NCBI GenBank assembly: GCA_024036415.1
Contig: JAMWET010003424.1
Span: forward strand, 1-64,000
DNA: 64,000 bases
Source of the DNA: Prochilodus magdalenae
Lineage: Eukaryota; Chordata; Actinopteri; Characiformes; Prochilodontidae
Direction of reading: 5' to 3'
The notes under the pieces were generated by a model, which ran no database searches, was not told where the DNA came from, and was given only the letters and a program-made list of their open reading frames with translations. Of this stretch, positions 53,139 to 64,000 are shown in pieces. Both the position numbers and the translations under genes were made by a program. The stretch's first letter is position 1. Each line of letters begins with the position of its first letter.

Positions 53139-53936
53139 AGCATGTGTGAACTGCTGTGTGGAACACTTTTCTGCTCTATGCTAATTCACACACGTCGTGG
53201 CTGAGATGCTGTGGTTCCTAACACTTTAATTTTTCAGTAAAATCTCTCACGGTAAACGGTGTGATAGAGGGGGACGAACAGAGGACAACAGCTTTGTTTC
53301 ATTCGCTGTTGTTTATTATTATGTCGCTACGTTTGCTAGCTTGCATAACTGTTTACTATAACGCGAAATATACCCAGCATAGACTTACTGTTCTTGTTTG
53401 TGGCAGCCTCAGATGTCGAGTTTTGAAGTGGTTGCAACCTCCATCTGTGATCTTGAACCTCCACATGTCTTGCAATACCGCAGTTCTTCTTTTATTTACT
53501 ACATTATAATCTTTGTAGTTGAACAGGATTATTTTTGGGATCATGTTACTCGTCTTATCCCGCACAAATTCAAACTAAACGGTTAATTTATGGCGCCCCC
53601 CTCAAAGCTTCCCGTGATTGGCTGTACGGTTTACGGACGGCTTACTTGTTGCTAGTTACGATCATCTGGGCTGAGGCGCTCAGCTCCCTAGCCGTTACAG
53701 CGCCATTTAATATAAAATGATCCAGTTCATGTGAAAGTTATGGTTGTCAAGTCCTTTTTCCAAGTCTTAAAGGCTCACAGTCCCGATTCCAAGTCCAAGT
53801 CAGTAAAGGTAAAGTCTAAGTCAAGTCGCAAGTCTTTAGTAATGTTGTCGAGTCAAGTCACAAGTCATCAGTTTAGTGACTCGAGTTGGACTCGAGTCCA
53901 AGTCATGTGACTCGAGTCCACACGTCTGGTTTTTGG

Positions 53937-55213
53937 TATATAAAACCTTACAAATGTTATAAATGGAGCACAGAGGGAAAATAAAATATAGACACACAGC
54001 ACTGAGCTTTGGCTTTACACCAGAAACAGCTCCATCTGAAACTGAGTTTACAGTTGTGCTAGTGCTGTACCATTGAGACTAGTCTCCAGACCATAAACTA
54101 GCAGTGTTGGTCCTGCCTTGTTCTCAACATTTGGAACCAGTCTTGACTCTGTCTCTGGGTGTGGTGGCCGAACGAATCACTGAACAACCAACGCCTCTTG
54201 GTGGGGAGTTTCCTGTAGCTCCTACTAACTCTTTAACCAAACCTGTCGGAACTAAATGCAAAGCCTCTCAGTTTGAGAAACTTTAGTTACAAGTACAGTT
54301 GAGTTTTAGTTTATCATTATTGGGTTTGGTAGACTTTGGTAGTCTTAAATATAAAGAAGCTCGCTGTTATGGATTAAGCATTCTCTATGTATGATGTAGT
54401 AAGGTAATGTATTAATGATTGGAATGGGAAAAGGCATAGAGAAGGTGTTGGGGATGGGGCAGGGTGGGCATACCAGCATTTAAATAAAAAATACTTATCA
54501 TATTACAGATGAGGCTTAAATGAAGCCAACCTGTGGTCAGAATGTCACAAGGACACAAGACCAGGAAAACCCTATGACTAAATGTTGAACTGCTGTATGG
54601 AGTGATGAGGTTTGTTCCTTATAATTTTAAACTGACTGTACTGAAGTGTTCCTATTTAAGTGTCTGCATCACAAACACAGTCAGACAATTCAAGAAGTCT
54701 CTCTATCTTTCCATTTACTATGTCTAACACTTGCGTGTTCTAAATTTGGCCACAGGATGGCATCCAAGCTTCATCAACGCCCCCTAGTCAAAACTCACCC
54801 AGCTGAGAAACCTGCATGACGATTGTTGTGTTTTGAGCGAGTGTATGCTGGTCAGCCAGCACTAACCAGCATACACCAGTATGAAGCAGCATCAATTCCA
54901 TGCTGGTCTAAGCTAATCTTTTAGCTGGGCCGGTGACTGTCCTTTCTGCTGTCTTCTTGGTTTCTCTGCTTAGAAATTGTTATTCACTAGGAGCAGCATT
55001 GCTCACATGTTCTTGTTTCCATCTCCTCATAGAACCCTGACCGAGGTCTATTATTAGAGGACTCGTGATGGCGGGTTGAGCAGTAGTGGTTCTCTGGAGC
55101 TCTTCTACTGGTCCCAAAAGCTTGTTTGAAATTCATGAATAGCCACAATAAAGTACCAACATGAATACACAGAAGCAAACCAACTCTACCAAATGAAAAC
55201 TGGACCTCCAAGT
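53937..55213. other. no gene seen; small inverted TGCTGGT repeat
   Basis: Short ORFs only. 54845-54915 has several CATGCTGGT/ACCAGCAT motifs in both orientations (a common fish MITE style), too short to classify. Confidence 0.4.
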
Positions 55214-55214
55214 A

Positions 55215-55303
<89 letters not shown>

Positions 55304-55304
55304 G
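55214..55304 (+). repeat. compound (AT)n-(AC)n-(AT)n microsatellite
   Basis: Two AT tracts flank ACACACACATACATACAT. Confidence 0.93.
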
Positions 55305-55649
55305 GCTATTGTCAAAAGAAAAGAAGACGGGTGTTAAGACAGAGGTGTTACGAGAATGCCATCTTTTTTTAATTACTTGGGTGGGCAACAACAAACAGGT
55401 TACTACATGCAGGATAGAACAGAACGCACAGGGTCAGTAGTGCTGGTACGATGAATATCTCTATGAACATCAGTGTTTAGGAAGATACTTCTTCTAATAA
55501 TGATTTCCAGATACATTGATCCATTTTGTATTATTTTATATCCATGGTAATTTAATTTTAGGAGTTTTACATTCCATAAACATACAGTAACAAATATATT
55601 ACGCCTACTGGCCACCTCATCCACACTCATAGTCCATTTTATCATTCTC

Positions 55650-56235
55650 CACTTACAACTACAGACTGTAGTCGATCTGATTTACTGTTTGTATATCTCC
55701 TTTCACCTTGATCTTCAAAGGGCAGGACCCCCACAGGACCACCGAGCAGGTATTATGTGGGTGGTGCATCATTCTCAGCACTGCAGTGGTGGTGTAGGAG
55801 TGTGTGTTGTGCTGGTGTGAGTGGATCAGACACAGCAGTGCTGTTGGAGACCTCTGTCACTGCTGGACCTAGAGTCGTCCACCAACCAAAAATATCCAGT
55901 CAACAGCATCCTGTGGGGAGCATCCTGTGACCACTGATGAAGGACTGGAGGCAGACCAACACAAACTCTACTGCAGCAGATGAGCAGAGAGTGTCTTTGA
56001 CTGTACATATAAAAGGTAGGAGTGGTTCTAACAGAGCAGACGGTGAGTGGTCACAGTGTTTAACAGCTCCAGCAGCACTGCTGTGTCTGATCCACACCAG
56101 CACAACACACACTAACACACCACCACTGCAGTGCTGAGAATGATGCACCACCCACATAATACCTGCTTGGTGGTCCTGACCATTGAAGAACAAGTGGAGC
56201 TGATTAAATGGACAATGAGAGCAGGGGAGAAACCG
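55650..56235. mobile_element. DNA element with long (about 100 bp) inverted repeats
   Basis: TATTATGTGGGTGGTGCATC (55751) followed by ATTCTCAGCACTGCAGTGG and GTGTGTTGTGCTGGTGTGAG is mirrored by CTGATCCACACCAGCACAAC, CACTGCAGTGCTGAGAATGA and GATGCACCACCCACATAATA (to 56162). A central unique part contains GACCACTGATGAAGGACTGG. No ORF of note. Related copies are at 16651-17125 and 13779-13950. Confidence 0.7.
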
Positions 56236-56269
56236 AATTAATTTGGTATGTAATATAGATGTATACTCT

Positions 56270-56640
56270 TCATGAAAAAAAAAAGCACCCAGAAGGAATC
56301 AACCGACAGGAATCAAACTTGGTGGGTGGGTTTGACATTGTCAGATATGCACATGTTTGAAGTTTCACATTCGGCTCCACATGTGACGTAACATGCACAG
56401 GTGTATTCGCTGTCCCTGACTGACCCAACAGCCAGGATTACAGACATTCAGCAAGCAGTGATGTCCTCCATCAGTCATCCTGTTAGTCCCTACAGCACTA
56501 CTGCCAGACGGCTGCACGACGCAGAACTACAAGAACGCAGACTCTACAATGACTGCCCTTAACACCATGTCAACATCACCAAAGACTACAACCGTGTCGT
56601 GCCAGACTGTCATGAAGTGATTTAGAATGGCAGCTTAGAA
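56270..56640 (+). mobile_element. Tc1-like family A copy 6
   Basis: The terminus-like ATGAAAAAAAAAAGCACCCA is followed by GCACAGGTGTATTCGCTGTC, CAGCAAGCAGTGATGTCCTC and AATGACTGCCCTTAACACCA. No 3' half. Confidence 0.6.
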
Positions 56641-57728
56641 TAACATTTGTTTGGAATTTGGATTTTTACCCATGTCACCTAACTGTGAGGTACTGTGAGT
56701 GCTCCTTTAGCTTCTACACTACCAGTATCAGCCCAAGTCCTTTATTTGTGGTTATAGGCCACACGTTATGTGGCACATGGCCAGAGTTAGGTTGTCCAGT
56801 ACTGGCACTACAGGTATCAGTCTATACTTGGGCTTCAAGTTCTCAACCAAGTGCAACAGTATCCCAGATGTACTGCGCCCCAGGCAGATGCAGCCTGATA
56901 GTACCCGGTTAGTTGGGATGTTATATTCGGGTTCCAAACATCTGGATAGCCTGCCTGATGTTTCTTGAACCATCTTTTGTGAAGACAGCATCCAGAGCCC
57001 TAGGTGCACTGAGGACAGGCACGGAAATGCACCGGGCTTGTACTAAGATTATTGAATAAATTGTGTTTTCATGTGTATTATGTTTCATGTGTATTATGTT
57101 TATGTGTATTATGTTGTGTTTTGAGTTTGTTCTGGTGTAGTCATCTACGCTTACCCATTTGTAATCAAGAGTACTGGATAACTTCTTCCTTGGTGTGATG
57201 CTCCGATACATGGCCCTTAGGATGCACAATGCAGACAACAGTCCATGACGAAGATACATGTCATGTATCAACCTCTCCGACCTTGCTCTCAAAGCTAAGG
57301 AAGCTGTCCATCTTAGTTTCTCATCTACATGTATAGATACCCACAAATGTCCAGCAGCACAGTTAACCACTGAAAAGAAAACACAGACCAGACCTCGACT
57401 TAATTTGAGAAACTTCTCTTATAGGCTCACTTTAGGTTTACCGTTACTGACTGTAGGCCTGTTTTTACTGAGTTTATCTGCTGCCCCTGTTTAAAATCAA
57501 CCAGTGTACACTCCGTTTTTGGTTTTACTTCGCTTTTTGACCCTTGCCAGATCGGTAGATTCCTTAAACAGGCTGACGTAAAGCGCCATCTAGTGGACAG
57601 TCTGTGAAACAGCTCATATAACCCATATATAAGCTCTGAACTTCTCCTGAACTTCCACTACGCTGCGAACAAGTAATACATTATTAAAAAGGATTTTGTC
57701 TTATAGAAATTATGGACAGTTATTTTCC

Positions 57729-58707
57729 CTCCCTGGTGTCATGTGACTCATTAGTGTCACAAGGTCTCAGGTGTGAATGGGGAGCAGGTGTTGGTGTTAT
57801 CACTCATACTCGTACTGGTCACTGGAAGTTCAACATGGCACCTCATGGCAAAGAACTCTCTGACGATCTGAAAAAAAAGAAGTGTTGCTCTACATAAAGA
57901 TGGCCTAGACTATAAGAAGAACCAACACCCTGAAACTGAGATCCGGCACGGTGGCTCAGACCATACAGCGGTTTACCAGGACAGGTTCCACTCAGTACAG
58001 GCCTCGCCATGTCCACCAAAGAAGTTGAGTGCACATGCTCAGGGTCATACGAGACCATGATAAACTTACTTGATTTCATGGTTTGTGGCTGCATGAGTGC
58101 TGGCGCTATGGGGCGCTACAGTTCATTGAAGGAACCATGAATGCCAACATGTACTGTGACATTCTGAAGCAGAGCCTGATCCCCTTCCTTGGGAAACTGG
58201 GCCGCAGGGCAATATTTCAATATGATAACGACCCCAAACACATCTCCAAGACGACCACTGCCTTGCTAAAGAAACTGAGGGTAAAGGTGCTGGACTGGCC
58301 AAGCATGTCTCCAGACCTAAACCCTATTGAGCATCTGTGGGGCATCCTCAAACGGAAGATGGCTCCTTGACGATGCCATGGAGGAGTGGAAGAGGATTCC
58401 AGTGGCAACCTGTGAAGCTCTAGTGAACTTCATGCCCAAGAGAGTTAAGGCAGTTCTGGAAAATAAAGGTGGCCACAAAATATTGACACTTTGGGCACAA
58501 TTTGGCCATTTTCACTTAGGGGTGTACTCACTTTCGTTGTCAGTGGTTTAGACATTATTGGCTGTGTGTTGAGTTATTTTCAGGGCACAGCACATTTACA
58601 CTGTTATTCAAACTGTACACTGACTACTTTACATTGTATCAAAATGTCATATCTTCAGTGTGGTCCCATGGAAAGATGTAATAAAATGTTTTGTGAGATA
58701 CTGTAGA
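57729..58707 (+). mobile_element. Tc1-like element, 5'-truncated and internally deleted
   Basis: MAPHGKELSDDLKKK at 57834 is the start of a fish Tc1 transposase. 58083-58370 carries FIEGTMNANMYCDIL, FQYDNDPKHISKTT and WPSMSPDLNPIEHLWGILKR, the C-terminal DDE core with its last acidic residue, then KRVKAVLENKGGHKI in another frame. The stretch between the two is missing, and the 3' end TTTTGTGAGATACTGTAG is the usual terminus. Inactive. Confidence 0.85.
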
Positions 58708-58963
58708 CTTAGATGGTTCAGTTTAATCATGTATGCCTTTGCAGAACATGTGTTTTTAGAGAGACCTCCACATTCGAAGCTGCTCCATCTTCCACAGACG
58801 TCACAGGCCACCCACCAAGCCTGTCCCACAGTATGGTTGCCCCATGGAAGGTCACATGCTGACTGTGAAGGGGGCCCTGGCATTCTGAAGCAGTTTTTGG
58901 GTCACCCATGTTCTCACTGCAAGTGCATGAGTCTGACCAAGAGGAATAAAATAAAATCTACAC

Positions 58964-59330
58964 TCATCGTCATAATAATAGCCCACAGGAGGACGTGCTG
59001 GATTGCAATGCTATTGGAAAGGTAATGATTGACAGGAACAATAAATAATTATGAATTTCGATTTGGGCAATATTTACTGAACTGCACATACAGAAGTAGT
59101 GTCTCTCAGCATGGCATCCCACTGCCATGCTTGCTAATGCAGTATGCCAGACATCTAGGCATGGAGTTATGCAGATTCCTAATGGTGTCCTATGGTAATC
59201 CATCCCATGCAGCCTCAATATTCTCACACAGATCCTGCACACTTTGCAGTAGGGGTGGAGATGGAGTGACACCAGGTCTCCTGGACGTGTGATGCGTGAG
59301 TCAGTGTATGTTAGGAAATGTACAGTATAT
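58964..59330 (-). mobile_element. Tc1-like family A copy 7
   Basis: CACTCATCGTCATAATAATA terminus, minus-strand LRLHGMDYHRTPLGICITPC and HAERHYFCMCSS. It is followed head to tail by copy 8. Confidence 0.7.
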
Positions 59331-60070
59331 ACACTTATCATCAAAAGAATAGATGCACCCAGAAGGAGGTGGAAGGAAGATAGAAGATAGAGTTACCTGA
59401 AATAATAAATGATGATACATTAGACTGATATGGGCAATATTTATTGAGCCACCATGTTTGCTAACACCACATGCCAGACGTCTCAGCATGGAGTTGTCCA
59501 CTGATAATCCATCCCATGCAGCTTAAATATTCTCCCACACTTCCTGCAGATTTTGTGATAGGGGTGAAGGTGGAGTGACAACAGGCCTTCGGGACATGTG
59601 ACGCATCACACAAACCATTCATCTTGGCGCTGACCATGGTGCCTCCACACGCAGATTCGTTGGCCGTCTCCACCAAGCCAAAGCGGGACTCGTCACTGAA
59701 GATGACCCGCTGCCATTCTGAGTCACTGATTGGACAGCCTACCATTTGCAACATGATGTGTGTAGCCCACACATGATTCGAGCTGATACTATGAATGACT
59801 GGGTTTTTCTATGAATGACTGAAACGAGAAAGACAAGAAAAGATTATGCATGGGTAAAAATCCAAATTTGAGTGAAGGTCATTCTGAGCTGCCACTCTGA
59901 GTTACTCCACAACAGGCTGGCACAACTGCATTGCAGATTTTGGCAGGCTACATTAATATGGTGTTAAGGGTAGTCGTCGTAACGGTCTGCATGCATGTAG
60001 TCCTGCGTCATGCAGCTGTCTGAGAATGAGGCTGGCACTAACAGAATGACTCTTGGAGGGCATCACTGCC
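59331..60070 (-). mobile_element. Tc1-like family A copy 8, with DDE remnant
   Basis: ACTTATCATCAAAAGAATAG terminus. The minus-strand ORF in 59461-59772 reads EWQRVIFSDESRFGLVETAN, the second-aspartate region of a Tc1/IS630-type DDE transposase, then decays. This is the longest copy of the family here and shows what it encoded. Confidence 0.75.
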
Positions 60071-60327
60071 CGCAGATGGCTGTTGGGTTATTCCGGTACA
60101 GTGACAAGGCCTATTCTTCTTACGTCACATGCACGGCCCGAGCGTAAACTAAATATGACCTTTAACCCTTGTAAACTGGACAGACAGGGAACACCAGGCA
60201 GGCTGTCCCGGTATCTTACATTAGTCGGATGTGCTTTGAAAAACAAGTGAGAGACTGCATCACTTCTTCTCTGCCAGACTCCATCACAGCCACAACTGCT
60301 CCACAAATAATGGCATCACATATCTGC

Positions 60328-61538
60328 ACTGTAACAAATTGCTGTAAATTTACTGTGGATTTACAACAGTATCTTACTGTGTTTTTTAATAATTGTAAAA
60401 TACTGTTATATAATCATACCTCACATGTAAACTAACAGTAATGCGGTAGGTTAACCAATAAGATTAGATAACTGTTAATTTATCAGCATAATACAGTATT
60501 TTCTGTCAAACTGTGGAAACACACGTCATCATCCCTTTACAAGTCCAGTCACCATACATCAATTGTTGTAGGCACTGTTTCTGTTTTCATGATAACACTT
60601 TTTTATTAAACTGCTCAAACTGCTCATACTCATTTTGAGTGACAACCTGTTTTTTCCTGAGCTTGATGTGATGGGTGAGTTGGATCATTTGGCTCGGCTG
60701 TACGAGAACTCTTTCGGCTCATCTTGTTTTCCACTGTTTTCGCTCTCCTGTAGTCTCTGTGCCTTTAGACCGTCTCACGCAGTCAATATATGGACTGCCG
60801 AGCAGTGTGTATTAACGAACAAACTCTCAGACGTAAGCCAACTTCCATCGTTCACGCAAAGGAGTCAACACGAGCCAACTCATTTTGCGACCGACACATT
60901 TAGACTGCACAGGTTCTGTAAGAGTAGTCCACATGAAGTTTAAGAAAGGAGGTAGCTAGCCAGCTATTAATGTTATGCTTATCTTCTGATATGGTCAGTG
61001 TCCAGTATTGTTATGTCTGCATAATTATTACACTTCTAAGATTTCAGAATTAACCCTAGGTCTGTTAGCTCTGTAGCCTGAGCATAAGCCGCTGTTCCGC
61101 CGTGTGTACCGGCGGATAAGCCGCTAATCTGCTACGTGTACCGGCTAGTTTCGAACAACTGCTTAGCAAAGAAGCTAGCTTAGCTCTGTAGCTTGAACAG
61201 TGTTAGCTAGCTAGCTAGCAAGCAGCAAGCTGCAAGTTTCGGACTTTTGTAAAGTTAACAGTAACATGCTGGCATATACTGTAAAATAGCTGTAAAAAAC
61301 AGTTATTCTCCTGTCATACTGTAATCCAATAAACATTAATATATTGTTAAATTACAGTGCATGTACTCTACTGTTTATTTCTACTATTAGAATACTATTA
61401 TTATTCTACTGTTATATGCTGTAATTTAATATACAGTAAAGTACTGTTAAAATAAATTACAGTAGATGCACTGTAAAATAACAGTAAAGTGCTGGCGTCT
61501 CTGCTGCCAGTATTTTACTGTTCATTTACAGTGAAATT
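60328..61538. mobile_element. DNA element rich in TACTGT/ACAGTA motifs
   Basis: Left CACTGTAACAAATTGCTGTA and right TACAGTGAAATTCTTTACAGTG-type end (core AATTCTTTACAGTG) are imperfect inverted repeats. Sub-terminal parts are full of ACAGTA/TACTGT. The middle (60640-61270) is unrelated and GCTAGC-rich. No transposase. It interrupts or abuts the LINE at 61540. Confidence 0.5.
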
Positions 61539-61539
61539 C

Positions 61540-62457
61540 TTTACAGTGTGCTCCGTGCACCAATGATGTACCTGGACACTAGGAGGGTAATTACATCATG
61601 TTGGTTGGTTGACTACAACTCAGCATTTAACATTATTATCCCCTCCAAACTCTCCACCAAGTTGGAAAATCTGGGATTTCATTCATCCCTGTGTCACTGG
61701 ATCTCCAACTGCCTGACAGATAGACAACAAGCACCCTCAGCACTGGAGTTGCCCAGGGATGTGTTGTGAGGCCCCTGCTGTATTCACTGCACACTTATGC
61801 CTGGGTGGCCACCTTTAGCTCCATTATCAGGTTTGCTGACGCCACTGTTGTGGTGGGTCTATTCTCTGACAATGATGAGAGGCCCTACCTGAAGTAGATT
61901 AAACACCTGGAGAACTGGTGTTAAGATAATAATCTTCTCCGCAGCGTCAGACAGAGGAGCTGATAGACTGCAGCAAGAACCCTGCCTGAGTCAACAGAGC
62001 TTCAGTGGAACAACAGTTCCAAATAACTTTTCGAGTGACTTGGAGTTCACATCTCGTCATACGACATAAGATAAGATCCCCCAGTGGGTGGTGCGTTTAA
62101 GTGCATGATTTAAGCCCAGATTCCTGACCTGCAGAACATCTACTATAAGTGGTGTGGACCAAGAAGGTTGTTAAGAGCCTCAACCATCCCAACAGTAGAC
62201 TCCTCTCTCTGTTGAAGTCTGGGAAGTGCATTTGCTCGCTGAAGGCAAACACAGAAAGGATGAGGAGGAGCTTCTTCCTGCAGGCCATGTGAGCTCTGGA
62301 CCAAGGCCACTAATACTACCTCACTCACACATCACACACAATTTCATATATTGTCTTTCTATGTATGTGCATTTTTATTATATTCTAATTATATTCCATT
62401 CTTATGTTTATCATTAAACAAAGCTTACTCTAACCTTTCTATTCTATTCTATTCTAT
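61540..62457 (+). mobile_element. LINE reverse-transcriptase fragment with (TTCTA)n tail
   Basis: WLVDYNSAFNIIIPSKLSTKL and WISNCLTDRQQ (61600-61725) are RT motifs (F-x-D-Y-S-S-A-F-N type). GLLTPLLWW, in a shifted frame, stands at the FADDTTV site. Near 62210-62290 a frame-shifted C-terminus precedes CTTTCTATTCTATTCTATTC, a microsatellite-type 3' tail. Many stops. Confidence 0.75.
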
Positions 62458-62679
62458 GTCAAATATCATATCTTAATAAACTCACCAGACTGGACAATTT
62501 TCTGTAAGTAGGCCACATCAATGTTTAGACACTCTTGCATTACAGAAATGTGCAGTTGGGCCAGATTTGGAGGATGCCTCCCTGGTACAATTACGAGGAC
62601 AATTTTGTGTAGACTGGGATTTGTGCTACTGCTGGTAGACCCATATGACTGTACGCTTCTATACACCTGCAAATTCAGC

Positions 62680-63212
62680 TACAGCTGTTGTCCCGCTGCT
62701 CTTCGTGTTCACTCAGGTTTGTTGACGGTGGAGCAGAGGGGCGCTGACTTCTCAGGGAGCCCTCATGTCTGTGTGACCTTCTGGCTCTCTCTTTTTACTA
62801 ATGCTGTAATAGCCAGGCCTGCCGGAGTCACTGCTGCACTCTGTTTACACCATATAGCGTGTGCAGGTCAGAGCTGACAGTCTGTCTTGTTCTATTTGTC
62901 TGAGCTGAGGCCTGCGTTCTGCTGACCCTTATGAACCACCAACATCATTACAGACTAATCAGACGTTACACTCTGCTTTCTTGTGCTGTCTTGTATCTGG
63001 TGTTGACCCGAGGAGGATGGGTTCCCCCTTTGAGTCTTGGTTCCTCTTGAGGTTTCTTCCTTCCTAACTAGGGGAGTTTTTCCTTGCCGCTGTCGCCCTC
63101 GGCTTCCTCATTGGGGGCTCGAACACCAGAATCTTTGTAAAGATTCTTTGTGACAACATCTGTTGTAAAAAAGCGCTATAAAAATAAATGTTGATTTGAT
63201 TTGATTTGATTT
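62680..63212 (+). repeat. retroposon-like dispersed repeat with (TTGAT)n tail, family F
   Basis: GGGTTCCCCCTTTGAGTCTT, GGTTCCTCTTGAGGTTTCTT, GGAGTTTTTCCTTGCCGCTG, AGCGCTATAAAAATAAATGT and a TTGATTTGATTTGATT tail. An inverted copy of the core is at 10165-10330. Common in teleost genomes by my recollection; class uncertain. Confidence 0.6.
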
Positions 63213-64000
63213 TCCTTCACACTATGTCTTTGGCCACGCCCAAATGCAGTCACTCCTTTTAGCCAACCATTAACATCTGCTTTGGAGCCATTTTCTATAC
63301 ATGGAACGACATTCACTACAGTGTACCACACCTTCCCAATCTATGAATCCCATCACACACCCTGCTGGTATTCACAGCCCGATCGTCCTCATGCAGGACT
63401 TACTACCACTGTAAACATGCAAGGTTATCATATTATTTCGTTGACTGTGTATGACTATCTATGTAACAAATAACTTTGATTTAATTTTGAATATAGCATG
63501 TAACCACTTTAATCTGTACCGACAATACTGCACAATACCAGGCCGATTAAGGTATTTGCTTAACTCTATGGTGTAAATTACGTTAGCACTGGGTATTTAC
63601 CTCTAAAGTTCAAACAGTAAAATCGTACAGCAGTATCTGTATCAAAGTATCAGGCCAAAAGCTTTGATTTGACCCCACGAACGCAAAAACACTGTTTCCA
63701 GTGTACGTCATGAAACAATAGTATAAACCCTAAAATCAAATCAACTTAAGAAATTAAATCTTAACCTTTATTGTTTCTAGCCGAGTCATATCAACCAAAT
63801 ACTCTGTTTCTTAATTCACTTGACTGACCATAAGTGTCGACCAATTCGGTGTCCCATCCAGCCGAAAAAAAGCCCTGCCCAAAACTACAACTACAAGACG
63901 ACGTCGTTTTAAAAAACCTTATTATTTTTTTGTTCTTGATTCAGATATAAGTTGCGAGTCTGCCCACCTATTTTCAAAAGAGACCATTGTCCTTTCCCCT
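63213..64000. other. no feature seen
   Basis: No ORF over 63 codons and no repeat recognised up to the window edge. Confidence 0.4.

Larger units (their letters stand above)
51860..53928. mobile_element. hAT-type DNA transposon with perfect 8-bp target duplication
   Basis: Ends CAGACATGG and CACACGTCTG are imperfect inverted termini. The flanks 51852-51859 and 53929-53936 are identical (GTTTTTGG), the 8-base duplication typical of hAT elements. The sub-terminal regions are dense in AAGTC/GAGTC motifs (51880-52050 and 53745-53920), in opposite orientation at the two ends. No intact transposase is seen; the inner ORFs are short. Two other elements are inserted inside (52524-52718 and 52828-53075). 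Confidence 0.8.

Overview
The window is vertebrate nuclear DNA, most probably from a ray-finned (teleost) fish. The evidence is intron-rich genes with GT-AG junctions, vertebrate immune-gene families, no operon-like gene packing, and a dense load of fish-type Tc1/mariner, hAT, LINE and tRNA-SINE copies, microsatellites and minisatellites. Two protein-coding genes can be supported, both on the + strand; almost everything else is repeat.

Gene 1 (about 7.76-25.25 kb) is klhl6, a BTB-BACK-Kelch adaptor of a CUL3 ubiquitin ligase. Exons 1-3 (BTB and BACK) are clean and join in frame. The Kelch half (four exon-like blocks from 17.2 to 25.2 kb) still matches KLHL6 closely, but only by hopping between reading frames. 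The breaks are mostly one-base indels in otherwise conserved protein, which looks more like uncorrected long-read sequence than an old pseudogene. Introns hold Tc1-type elements, a (TA)n tract, duplicated simple repeats and a degraded 4 kb stretch with LINE traces.

The 25-40 kb interval has no supported gene. It holds tRNA-derived SINEs, LINE 3' ends, Tc1-like derivatives, a 1.75 kb G-rich 48-bp minisatellite (32.1-33.9 kb) and a Harbinger-like MITE.

Gene 2 (39.97-44.77 kb) is ptx3, the long pentraxin: three exons, phase-1 introns, 417 codons. A perfect palindromic NF-kB site lies 209 bp upstream of the start codon, with a TATA-like box downstream of it. Intron 1 carries a Tc1-like derivative whose sister copy lies 0.8 kb past the gene. 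Intron 2 is almost entirely a 21-bp minisatellite whose unit length is divisible by 3, so it creates long spurious ORFs.

From 45 to 64 kb the sequence is repeat on repeat: two solo LTRs with intact 5-bp target duplications (one inside an element that is itself inside a Tc1-like element), a foldback element with a 20-bp minisatellite expanded in only one arm, a 2.07 kb hAT-type element with a perfect 8-bp duplication and two nested insertions, a long-inverted-repeat element, several Tc1 fragments and LINE remnants.

The genes do not form a joint system beyond both being immune-related (KLHL6 in B-cell signalling, PTX3 in innate pattern recognition). Their human counterparts both lie on 3q, so their proximity probably reflects old linkage. 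No CRISPR array, rRNA or functional tRNA gene was seen.
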